A DNA stretch of 21,115 nt, taken from the NCBI GenBank assembly GCA_964510225.1, contig CAZEAN010000100.1, positions 1 through 21,115 of the forward strand. The letters are read 5' to 3'. The notes below the pieces were generated by a model. That model saw only the letters and a list, made by a program, of their open reading frames with translations. It searched no databases and had not been told where the DNA came from. Shown piece by piece: positions 5,858 to 13,241 of the stretch (the first letter of the stretch is position 1; the number at the start of each line of letters is the position of its first letter). The translations under genes and the position numbers were made by a program. This stretch comes from CAZEAN01 sp964510225. Its GTDB lineage: Bacteria > Planctomycetota > Planctomycetia > Isosphaerales > Isosphaeraceae.

Positions 5858-8128
5858 TTACTGATCGGCGAGTTCGAGTCGGTCTACCGCCCAGAGAATC
5901 GACCGGGTGAGTAATCCCCGAAACGCCGCCTCTTCGAAATCACTCTGATGACCTAACGAAGTGTAAACGATCCGACGGCTGCCCTCTTCTCGCCACCAGG
6001 CGATTGGTTCGAGACCCTCGGGAGACCTTCCATTCAAGAGGACTTGACAATCTTCTTTGAGCGGGCTCACTCGATAGAGGCTTCCGTGGGACTCAAAGGG
6101 CTCGAAGCCGTCAAGGATCGGATGATCATACTGTTCTTCCACCCATTCGATCGATGTCTTCAAATCATTACTGTAGTGGCCGTTGTAGCTCCCTCCAAAG
6201 ACCAAGCTGTCCATCTCGAGCCAATTCTGGAAACCATGGCTTGCGGTCCGGACTCCGATGATCGGAGTTCCAGACTCGACAAGTCGCTTCACCTCGTCGA
6301 GCTGGGGACCATCGATGGTGAGCCGTCGTGTGAAGAAAAGAGCAATGTCAGCTTCCCTGAGCTTCTTAATCGAGGGGATATTTCCGCGATCGATCGCTTG
6401 AATCAGGTCACATTGAACTCCACTCAGTTGTTCGAGATCAGACTTCAATCGCGTTAAGGATTCCTCCGAGTCGTACTCCCACGACCCGGAAACGAGCGCA
6501 ACACGGAGCGGATCGACTTCGAGGGGATCGGCTTCCAACAGCGCTCCCTCGACCAGTTGGTAGCGTTCTCCAGAGTCCACCCGTTGAAAGTCGTTGGAAT
6601 GGTGCGACTCCTCCCGCTCGCCACGACGGTCGAGGATGTGGGCGGCACCACGGCCAATAATCTCGGCAATAGCTCCTTGGACGACGAGAGCGGTACCCTC
6701 GTCGATTCCAAGTCCGAGGACCTGAGGAAATCGATTCACGACTCTCTTGAGATCGTCGAAGCGATCCCGCTCACTGAAGTGTTGATCGATCGCCACTCCT
6801 GGGAGAAACGCAAAACCACGCTCGTATCCGAGCGCCATCATATCGGTGTTTCCAAGCGGATTCCCTCGGACCAGATAATCGCCTTGGATGGTCGCTCCTG
6901 CTGAACTCCCGCCGATAACCCCCCCACGATCAAGAACGTCATGGAAGAGTTCGATGACTTGGGTCCCCTCGTAGGCGTCGAGAAACCGCCACTGCCGGCC
7001 TCCGCCGAACCAGATCCCGGTCGCACGTTTGAGCATTGCAATCTGTTCGTCTGTTTCGATTTCATCCGGCGTACGACCTCGAAGGATCCCAATCTCTGCG
7101 GGCTCTTGCTCATGGATCAATGAGAAGTCGATGAGTCGCGATGGATCCTCTGGGATCGGGCCGCCCGACGCGGTCGGAACGACCACAATCCGGGCCTCGA
7201 CTCCTCCCGCGAGTTCGACGAAGCGTTCCCAGATCACGGCAGGCATCCTGCCGCCACCGACGATCACCAATGCACCGTTTTGAACAACAGGGTCAGGAAA
7301 CTCAGCAGGAGGAAAGCTCCCGCGCGCCCGGTCTCTGAGATGACGACGGAATGCAGTAAGATCCCCGATCGTTCCATCTTCAAGGGTGATCCGCTCCGAT
7401 TCATACGAATCGGACTCTGGAAGAAGGAGGCTGACACCTGACTCACCGAGGACGACGAGCTGGCGACCACGGACGATCAAAGTGGCGTTATCGCCGAGTT
7501 CGACATGGAGCGATCCCAGATTCGCTTGGAGTCCATGGCGATCCCCCGACTCGTCAGCCTGATCCGAAGGAGCGAGGCTAATCACCGCGTCTGGAAAGAG
7601 TCCCAAGCCATTCTCAAGTGATCCCCCCTCCCCCACCAGATCGCCGAGAAATGTCGACGCCACTCCTGACCCGCCGATGACACCACCCGCTTCCAAGAGT
7701 CGCTGTAGAGCCGTTTCAACCTCAGTCTCCCGAATCCTGTAGATAAACCTGTCTGGAAGCGATCCCGCCAACCAAACCGCCTTCGACTCTTCGATCTGCC
7801 GGGCAAGATCTTCGAGGGCGGTTGCTCCTTTGCCTTGGTCCGGACTCCAACGCCTGAGATGATCGAATCCAATCTCCTCCCAACGGTCCTCCCTGGGCTC
7901 CGGGTTGCTCGTAATGAGGAGGATCGGCCCCGACCCCGGTTCTCCGGCGAGCCGCCGAAAGGCATCGAGCGTTGCTGGTGAAACCTCACCTCGACCGGTA
8001 ATGACTAAAGCCCCAGCAATCCCTCGGGGGTCTTGCCACGTTGTCTCAAACCGGCTGGCATCGACACCCAGAGTTCCAGTAAGCCAAATCGAGAGATGAC
8101 AGATCGCGATCGATACGATGGCGTTCAA
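5858..8128 (-). CDS. Tandem cyanophycinase-like (peptidase S51) plus ThuA-domain fusion protein
   Basis: This 756-residue protein has three units. Unit 1 (~35-275) has the S51/type 1 glutamine-amidotransferase-like layout, but the nucleophile elbow reads GGSGVAS (152-158), so the serine is lost; the DQH and Glu sites are also replaced. Unit 2 (~283-505) is intact: GGSSAGA with Ser409, DQHF (448-451, His450), and DEGTA with Glu477. These match the cyanophycinase Ser/His/Glu triad and its Asp-Gln pair. Unit 3 (~540-752) is ThuA-like (LRVALVSGSW, GTPIIGVRTASHGF, RRIVYTSLGHQSDFEEAAFRGLL). The start is TTG at 8128 with GAGGT 7 bases upstream; no in-frame ATG was found nearby. The N-terminus (MNAIVSIAICHLSIWLTGTLG) may be a weak signal peptide. 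The substrate is unknown: the unit 2 chemistry suggests a serine peptidase acting on acidic or isopeptide-like bonds, but cyanophycin itself is not implied. Confidence 0.88.
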   Translation of the reverse strand: MNAIVSIAICHLSIWLTGTLGVDASRFETTWQDPRGIAGALVITGRGEVSPATLDAFRRLAGEPGSGPILLITSNPEPREDRWEEIGFDHLRRWSPDQGKGATALEDLARQIEESKAVWLAGSLPDRFIYRIRETEVETALQRLLEAGGVIGGSGVASTFLGDLVGEGGSLENGLGLFPDAVISLAPSDQADESGDRHGLQANLGSLHVELGDNATLIVRGRQLVVLGESGVSLLLPESDSYESERITLEDGTIGDLTAFRRHLRDRARGSFPPAEFPDPVVQNGALVIVGGGRMPAVIWERFVELAGGVEARIVVVPTASGGPIPEDPSRLIDFSLIHEQEPAEIGILRGRTPDEIETDEQIAMLKRATGIWFGGGRQWRFLDAYEGTQVIELFHDVLDRGGVIGGSSAGATIQGDYLVRGNPLGNTDMMALGYERGFAFLPGVAIDQHFSERDRFDDLKRVVNRFPQVLGLGIDEGTALVVQGAIAEIIGRGAAHILDRRGEREESHHSNDFQRVDSGERYQLVEGALLEADPLEVDPLRVALVSGSWEYDSEESLTRLKSDLEQLSGVQCDLIQAIDRGNIPSIKKLREADIALFFTRRLTIDGPQLDEVKRLVESGTPIIGVRTASHGFQNWLEMDSLVFGGSYNGHYSNDLKTSIEWVEEQYDHPILDGFEPFESHGSLYRVSPLKEDCQVLLNGRSPEGLEPIAWWREEGSRRIVYTSLGHQSDFEEAAFRGLLTRSILWAVDRLELADQ

Positions 8129-8211
8129 GGTGGATACCTCACTTCTCGTGGTGATGATTGGGTCCCTGACTAACTGGCGCCTATCTTACGAAGGAAGTCG
8201 CACGAGAGTGA

Positions 8212-8240
8212 TTGTCTTCTCGGCGTCGTTGGGCTAGACT
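8212..8240 (+). promoter_or_regulatory. Possible sigma-70 promoter for the sulfotransferase gene
   Basis: TTGTCT (8212-8217) and TAGACT (8235-8240) each match four of six consensus bases and are separated by 17 bases. The predicted start of transcription, near 8247, fits the ATG at 8281. It sits in the 152-base divergent gap (8129-8280), which must also hold the promoter for the minus-strand fusion gene. Confidence 0.3.
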
Positions 8241-8264
8241 CCTCCGTCAGCAACCGGCCACTAC

Positions 8265-8270
8265 GAAGGA
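8265..8270 (+). promoter_or_regulatory. Ribosome binding site GAAGGA deciding the sulfotransferase start
   Basis: GAAGGA lies 10 bases before ATG 8281. The longer in-frame alternative, TTG 8212, has no such site, falls within the promoter candidate, and would put 23 extra residues ahead of the nucleotide-binding strand. Confidence 0.6.
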
Positions 8271-8280
8271 AATCCGTGCG

Positions 8281-8973
8281 ATGGCACATCGAGAATTCAT
8301 CTGGCTCCACATCAAAAAAGCAGGTGGCTCCAGCCTGAGGGAGGCGCTGAAGTCGGTCTACGTGGAAACGGACAAGACGATGGGCGTTCCGTTCATTTCA
8401 CTCCCGAAGGCAGAATGGAACGATAATCTGAACAACTTCCGAGTCCCACTCGGTCGCTACGACTACCGACGGATGCTCTTTGCCAAAAAGTTTCTCTACA
8501 CTCCAGAAGAGTTCGAATCACGCTTCAAATTTGTGATCGTCCGGAATCCGTATGACCGCGCTGTCTCTTGCTGGAAGTACCTCTGGCGGGGGGTCGTGGG
8601 GAAGGTTAGGAAGTTTCGTGCCCGACACTCTTTTGGATACTTTCTAAACCTTCTTCCGAAACTCTGGGCGGAAGTCCCCCCGAAAAGCTCAGCCCGACGA
8701 TGGATCGCCACCCATACAGCCCCGGTCTGGCCCGACATCACCGACGACAATGGCCAACTCTTGGTTGATCATATCGCTCGCCTCGAAAACATCGAGGAAG
8801 AAATCGTCACCATCTGTAATCAAATCGGGGTCCCGGCAATTTCGTTTCCGAAAGCGAACAAAGGGGAGCATCGAGAGTCAGCCGGATACAGAGAATATTA
8901 CACGCCTAAACTCCGTGCGATCGTCGAGAAATATTATGCGGATGATTTAGAGAAACTCGAGTATTCGTTTTAA
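8281..8973 (+). CDS. Sulfotransferase family protein (sulfotransferase 2-like)
   Basis: This 230-residue protein probably transfers sulfate from PAPS to a carbohydrate or other acceptor. FIWLHIKKAGGSSLR (6-20) is the first beta strand with the 5'-phosphosulfate-binding loop (lysine and serines). KFVIVRNPYDRAVSCWKYL (83-101) is the 3'-phosphate-binding segment with the typical RNPYDR signature. The C-terminus (YREYYTPKLRAIVEKYYADD, then FGY-like LEYSF) has the usual ending of this family. There is no signal peptide or membrane segment, so it is probably cytoplasmic, unlike Golgi-type relatives. It stands alone between oppositely oriented genes, and its stop is four bases from the stop of the convergent phosphatase gene. 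No glycan or polysaccharide gene is adjacent, so the acceptor cannot be inferred. Confidence 0.88.
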   Translation: MAHREFIWLHIKKAGGSSLREALKSVYVETDKTMGVPFISLPKAEWNDNLNNFRVPLGRYDYRRMLFAKKFLYTPEEFESRFKFVIVRNPYDRAVSCWKYLWRGVVGKVRKFRARHSFGYFLNLLPKLWAEVPPKSSARRWIATHTAPVWPDITDDNGQLLVDHIARLENIEEEIVTICNQIGVPAISFPKANKGEHRESAGYREYYTPKLRAIVEKYYADDLEKLEYSF

Positions 8974-8977
8974 CAAG

Positions 8978-10123
8978 TTACTTGATGGACGTGATTAGAA
9001 GCGTCATATCGTCTTCACAACGATCTCCGAGCCCGCTGTAGTCTGAGACCGCGTCCAAGATGGAGTTCAACAGTTGATCTCCATCGAGGTTCGATTGTGC
9101 AACCAATGCGGCGAGTCGATCTTCACCGAAGTGCCCCGTGCCAGTTCCACTTCTGGCTTCAATGATGCCATCGGTGTAGAAGAGCAGGCGATCACCAACC
9201 TCAAGGTCAACCGACGCTTGATCGCAAGGGATTTCAGCGAGAGCGGGTGATAACAAGGGACCGGTTGGAGGTAGAAGCGTCGGTGACTCGCCGGTCCGAT
9301 GAAGGATCGGTTGAGGGTGACCTGCGCAGGCGTACGTCATCGCGACCTTGCTCCCGAATTCCAACCGTGCTGCGACAAGGGTCAGGAACTTACTTTCATC
9401 AAATGTGCTGATGCTCTCACGAACTCGGGCAACAACCGCAGACGGTTCAAACCAGTCGCTTCGTGATGCCTGGAAGGAAGATTTCACGAGGCTCGTCATC
9501 ATTGCCGCTGAGGCACCATGACCAACGACATCCGCGACGATCAATGCGACGATTCCTCGGTCAATCGTCGCATAATCATAAAAGTCTCCTGCAAGTTCTT
9601 GGCAAGCGCGGTAGCGTGCTTGGATCGTGACCCGATCCAATTGGAGATTCGTCGGAGGTAACAGTCCGCGCTGAAAGTCCCGGGCTTGTTGGAGTTCGCG
9701 AGCCATCCGCTTGAGGGTTCGTTGCTTCTCTTCGCGGAGCCTCCGGAGTTCGAGACAACGGGAGACGAGTGCGAGTAGAACTCGGCGATCGAATGGCTTT
9801 TGGATGAAGTAGAAGGCACCTTCTTCGACGGCACGGATCAACATCTCGTCGGGATCTTCAGCGTCCCCAGTCATCAGGATGATGTCCGTCTCTGGCCGAG
9901 CACTTCTGATTGAGCGACTGACCTCGAATCCATTGAGGTCCGGGAGCCAGACGTCGACAATCGCGACTTCGGGACGTGTAGCAGCGGCCGCTTCAATGGC
10001 GTCGTTCCCGTTTGCAACACAGGTGACCTGGTGACCGCGACCCAGGACCCGAGAGACCGCCCTAAGCATTCCGGGGTCGTCATCAACAACCAAGAGACGT
10101 GCCGCGGTCGGATCCAACTTCAT
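8978..10123 (-). CDS. Response regulator with RsbU/SpoIIE-type PP2C phosphatase output
   Basis: This 381-residue protein has a receiver (~8-122) with D14-D16, phospho-acceptor D57 (IVDVWLPD), T85 and K109. A linker coiled coil follows (~124-155), then a PPM/SpoIIE-type Ser/Thr phosphatase domain (~165-380). Metal-binding motifs are all present: GDFYD (D180, D183), VADVVGHG (D198), FYTDGI (D318) and DDMT (D371/D372). Such proteins usually dephosphorylate an anti-sigma-factor antagonist in partner-switching pathways. No antagonist (STAS) or anti-sigma kinase gene is visible here, so the target is elsewhere. The ATG overlaps the TGA of the upstream histidine kinase gene as ATGA (10120-10123), implying translational coupling. 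GAGG lies 7 bases before this ATG, within AGAGGGGGG (10127-10135). Longer in-frame starts would run into the kinase gene and were rejected. Confidence 0.94.
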   Translation of the reverse strand: MKLDPTAARLLVVDDDPGMLRAVSRVLGRGHQVTCVANGNDAIEAAAATRPEVAIVDVWLPDLNGFEVSRSIRSARPETDIILMTGDAEDPDEMLIRAVEEGAFYFIQKPFDRRVLLALVSRCLELRRLREEKQRTLKRMARELQQARDFQRGLLPPTNLQLDRVTIQARYRACQELAGDFYDYATIDRGIVALIVADVVGHGASAAMMTSLVKSSFQASRSDWFEPSAVVARVRESISTFDESKFLTLVAARLEFGSKVAMTYACAGHPQPILHRTGESPTLLPPTGPLLSPALAEIPCDQASVDLEVGDRLLFYTDGIIEARSGTGTGHFGEDRLAALVAQSNLDGDQLLNSILDAVSDYSGLGDRCEDDMTLLITSIK

Positions 10124-11871
10124 GTGCCCCCCTCTACTGGAATCGGGAATGTCGCGATGACAGTCGTCCCTTGCCCGGGGAGGCTCTTGATCGCGAGCGA
10201 GCCCCGAAGATGGGCCATGATCGATCGGCAGATCGCGAGACCGAGGCCACTTCCGTACTTCTTTGTTGTGAAGAACGGCTCCTGGACTTTGGCAAGCAGC
10301 TCCGGAGGGATACCACAACCCGAATCTTGGACAACCAGTTGAAGCGACCCCGGTTGAGGGTCTACGCGGATCTTGAGGAAGTCTCCCGGAGAGGTTGCGT
10401 CTTTCGCATTGGCGATGAAATTCAAGAGTAGTTGGTCAATGTCGGCCTGGACTGCTTTGAGGGTCGGGAGGTCGGGAGGAAGATCGACTTCGACAAGAAT
10501 TCCCCGTTGCTCAAGACCTTGGCGGAAGATCGCTAAGGCGGCATCGATCGATGACATCAGGCTAACTTCGCTCGGATTCCTCGTCGTATTCCGCGCAAAG
10601 GCCAGCATTCCACCGAAGATCCGGTGGCAGACTTTGATGGAACGCTCGATTTGCTCGAGGTCGCCGTAGGCAAGGTTGGGATCAAAAACACCCTGCCGGA
10701 GGTCGTCTTCAAGCTGCTGGACTAACGGCAAGACGGCTCCGAGGGCGTTATTGACATCGTGCGCGACCCCTCGAGCGAGGTCGGCCATTGCACTCTTTCG
10801 TTCCGCGGCGACGACCTGCTGCTCGAGATTCTCAGCGCGCGCCATGTTCTGGAGTGCAATCGCCGCCTGAGGAAGAAACTGTGAAATCAGATCTGCCTCA
10901 TAATTGCAGAAAGCCCCATTTGCAATCGAGGCAACCTTCAAGACTCCGATCAAGCCCGATCGTGACGTCAAGGGTGCCAGGATCATCGATCCTTCAACGA
11001 GTGCATCGAGCCGCTGGTTGGGGTGATCACGGAAGTCAAGGAGTTGGGCAAGCTCACGACCTCCAGGCGATGTCCACTCGGTCCAATCTTCCCCCTGACG
11101 ATCAAAACCGAAAATCACTCGCTCTTCCAAGAGCCCAACGAGTGCTGCAGAGAGAGGTCGCTTCCACCCAACATGATTCCCTTTCGACTTCCGCCACGTG
11201 ATCTTCTCTGCAACAACTTCGAGCTGGCGGTGATCGCGATCATAAATCAAGAGCGCTGCGGAGTGATCATACGAAGTCAGCGAGCGGATCCCATGCAAAA
11301 GTTTGTAGAAGAGATGTTTTGGACGTACTTGCTCTAAGATTTTTTGATCAATATGCGCTCTAACTTCCCGCACGCGTTCAAGATCAATAGCGTCTGTTAA
11401 CTCTTCAACAAGTGAGCCAATCGTTGAGAGTCCTTGACGTGCATTCCAATCGAATTCAGACGAATGAGACCGAACGACTATCGTGCCCCACATCCTCCCA
11501 AAACGTCGGAGGCGTGCGAGCATCAAATTAGCAGGTACTTGAACTTTGTCACCACGGAGAAATCTCGTTAGGAGATCTGTATCCCATCGAAACTCACGTG
11601 GAGTCCCGAGTTGGATCGTGGCTTGAGCTTGGCTGGGTCGGATGGTCGCAATACAGCCATTGTCCGTTTGGAAGTAGTCCAGCGAGAGCTTGAGGGCAGC
11701 TCGAAGGACCTTATCGACATCACGGATCCCTTTCGACTGTGACCGATAGTGCCAGAGGAGTCGGATCAACTCTAGTCGATCGAGCGACTTCGTTGGTGAG
11801 GATCCAATTCGTGGTTCATCGAGCGGTTGAACGCAGGACTCTCCCTCGCGACCTCGGCTTGATCTGCTCAT
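10120..11871 (-). CDS. Soluble GAF-GAF hybrid sensor histidine kinase (NtrB-like core)
   Basis: This is a 583-residue kinase without a signal peptide or membrane helix, so it senses inside the cell. Two GAF-like regions (~50-165 and ~185-345) precede the kinase core and are joined to it by a short helix. The dimerisation/phospho-acceptor box reads ARGVAHDVNNALGAV, with His371 followed by an NtrB-like D-x-N-N. The ATPase domain has an N box (NFIANAKDA, 484-492), D box (DSGCGIP, from 516), F box (PFFTTKK, from 532) and G box (GSGLGLAI, from 540). It is the obvious partner of the coupled receiver-phosphatase. The ATG at 11871 lacks a strong ribosome binding site; no better in-frame start was seen nearby. 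The 110-base gap before it may contain a promoter (TATGAT is present on the minus strand but without a good -35) or merely follow the aminopeptidase gene in one operon. Confidence 0.93.
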   Translation of the reverse strand: MSRSSRGREGESCVQPLDEPRIGSSPTKSLDRLELIRLLWHYRSQSKGIRDVDKVLRAALKLSLDYFQTDNGCIATIRPSQAQATIQLGTPREFRWDTDLLTRFLRGDKVQVPANLMLARLRRFGRMWGTIVVRSHSSEFDWNARQGLSTIGSLVEELTDAIDLERVREVRAHIDQKILEQVRPKHLFYKLLHGIRSLTSYDHSAALLIYDRDHRQLEVVAEKITWRKSKGNHVGWKRPLSAALVGLLEERVIFGFDRQGEDWTEWTSPGGRELAQLLDFRDHPNQRLDALVEGSMILAPLTSRSGLIGVLKVASIANGAFCNYEADLISQFLPQAAIALQNMARAENLEQQVVAAERKSAMADLARGVAHDVNNALGAVLPLVQQLEDDLRQGVFDPNLAYGDLEQIERSIKVCHRIFGGMLAFARNTTRNPSEVSLMSSIDAALAIFRQGLEQRGILVEVDLPPDLPTLKAVQADIDQLLLNFIANAKDATSPGDFLKIRVDPQPGSLQLVVQDSGCGIPPELLAKVQEPFFTTKKYGSGLGLAICRSIMAHLRGSLAIKSLPGQGTTVIATFPIPVEGGT

Positions 11872-11956
11872 GGATGTCGGAGACCAGATCGATTGATTCT
11901 GGTAGTTGTAGTTACGCGGATGAAGGAAGCCATCATACTCCCGTCATCACCTTAAT

Positions 11957-11970
11957 GCACGAGGCACGAG
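11957..11970 (+). repeat. Tandem 7-bp repeat GCACGAG x2
   Basis: Two exact head-to-tail copies lie in the 110-base gap between the aminopeptidase stop and the kinase start. They are too short to assign; an operator half-site pair or chance are equally possible. Confidence 0.3.
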
Positions 11971-11981
11971 GACTCTTGAGA

Positions 11982-13073
11982 TTAGGATTCGATCCGCCAG
12001 TTGCCATGTTCCATGATCAACTGATCATCCGCATAAATCCTTCCCTCGGAACGTAAATCGACGATCAAGTCCCAATGGAGGGCGGATTGATTGCTTCCAC
12101 GAGTCTCGGGGTAACTCTGACCAATCGCGACGTGAACTGTTCCGCCGATTTTCTCATCAAAGAGAATACTACCGGTAAAGCGATCGATCCCAGGATTGAG
12201 CCCCAGGCCGAGTTCGCCGACTCGACGCGCACCAGAATCGAGATCAAGCATCGAATTAAGATACGACTCACTACTTTCTGCACTTGATCTAACCACGATT
12301 CCATCTTTGAACTCAAGCCGGATACCCTCCACAGAACGGCCACCCCGACAGACTGGGAAGCTACAGTAAATCGTTCCTTGGGCGCTGTCCTCCCAGGGCC
12401 CAGTAAAGATCTCGCCCGAGGGCATGTTGCGTCGACCGTCGGAGTTGATCCAGGTCCTCCCTCGGACGCTAAGGGTGAGATCGGTCTCCGGGCCTTCGAT
12501 CCGGATCCGATGAACGCGGCTCATGTACTCAACGAATCGTTGCTGACGCTGCCCGAGTGCCTTCCAGGCGTTACTCGGAGAGTCTTGATCAAGGAAAAGT
12601 GCCCGACTTACAAAGCGTCCGTACTCCTCCATGGATTGTTCAGCGAGCTTAGCATAAGCAGGCGTCGGGAATTGTGTGAGGACCCACTTCCGTTTCATGG
12701 CTTCAAGACGGAGTGGTTGTGCTGCCTTAGCCCGGATCGCTTGCCGCGTTGGGTCAACCTGACTCATCCCGGTGGGATCGCGCTCACCGACAATCCGGAT
12801 CCGGCCGTCAATCGCTTTGGCCTCCATCAGATCCAAGGGGGGCAGATAGCCTAAGATCTCCTCTGATGCCCGACTCACAAAGTGCTCTGCGAACCCCGGA
12901 AGGATGATCCGGGTAACAGGATAAGCGCCGCGATCGAGAATGCTGAGGTAACATGCCTCCACCAGCGGGAGTGCGTCCAAATCTGCCTGAATCGCAATCA
13001 CCTCACTGGGACTGACGTTCAAACAATAATCAGTGAGGAGTTCGGCCCAACGGTCTAGTTCGAGGTCGGTCAT
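11982..13073 (-). CDS. M29-family metallo-aminopeptidase
   Basis: This 363-residue enzyme releases N-terminal amino acids using two metal ions in the cytoplasm. The C-terminal catalytic half has the expected ligands in order: Glu221 in RNMPSGEIFTGP, Glu287 in GELGLGLNPG, His314 and Tyr321 in GTVHVAIGQSYPE, and His333 and Asp335 in ALHWDLIVDL. The spacing resembles that of characterised M29 aminopeptidases (AmpS/PepS/aminopeptidase T), except for a shorter loop between the tyrosine and the last His-x-Asp. The N-terminal domain (MTDLELDRWAELLTDYCLNV) fits the family start, so ATG 13073 is chosen; a longer frame back to 13169 would add 32 unrelated residues. It is divergent from polA across a 168-base gap and may lead the operon with the histidine kinase and phosphatase, although no functional tie is evident. 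Confidence 0.93.
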   Translation of the reverse strand: MTDLELDRWAELLTDYCLNVSPSEVIAIQADLDALPLVEACYLSILDRGAYPVTRIILPGFAEHFVSRASEEILGYLPPLDLMEAKAIDGRIRIVGERDPTGMSQVDPTRQAIRAKAAQPLRLEAMKRKWVLTQFPTPAYAKLAEQSMEEYGRFVSRALFLDQDSPSNAWKALGQRQQRFVEYMSRVHRIRIEGPETDLTLSVRGRTWINSDGRRNMPSGEIFTGPWEDSAQGTIYCSFPVCRGGRSVEGIRLEFKDGIVVRSSAESSESYLNSMLDLDSGARRVGELGLGLNPGIDRFTGSILFDEKIGGTVHVAIGQSYPETRGSNQSALHWDLIVDLRSEGRIYADDQLIMEHGNWRIES

Positions 13074-13223
13074 TAGGATCACTTCGTGAGTCGAGGAGTA
13101 TGCGTCGCGAATTCCTCTCCCTTGTGTGACGCTCAGGATGGAGAGGCGATGGGGGCTTGCCGATTCCAAGAGCGAAAGCCACCATCGGGATCACGGATGG
13201 AACCGCCAGACTACAGTCTTCTC

Positions 13224-13230
13224 GAAGGAA
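13224..13230 (+). promoter_or_regulatory. Ribosome binding site GAAGGAA deciding the polA start
   Basis: GAAGGAA lies 11 bases before ATG 13242, where the family's N-terminus begins (MNPRPTLYILDAYS). In-frame starts at 13086 (GTG) and 13197 (ATG) would add unrelated residues and lack comparable sites. Confidence 0.6.
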
Positions 13231-13241
13231 TTGCATCGGCG

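Noticed and set aside
12378..12854. 158-codon open frame on the plus strand within the aminopeptidase gene
   Set aside because: Antisense shadow: the minus-strand frame carries all M29 metal ligands, and the plus frame has no family features or ribosome binding site.
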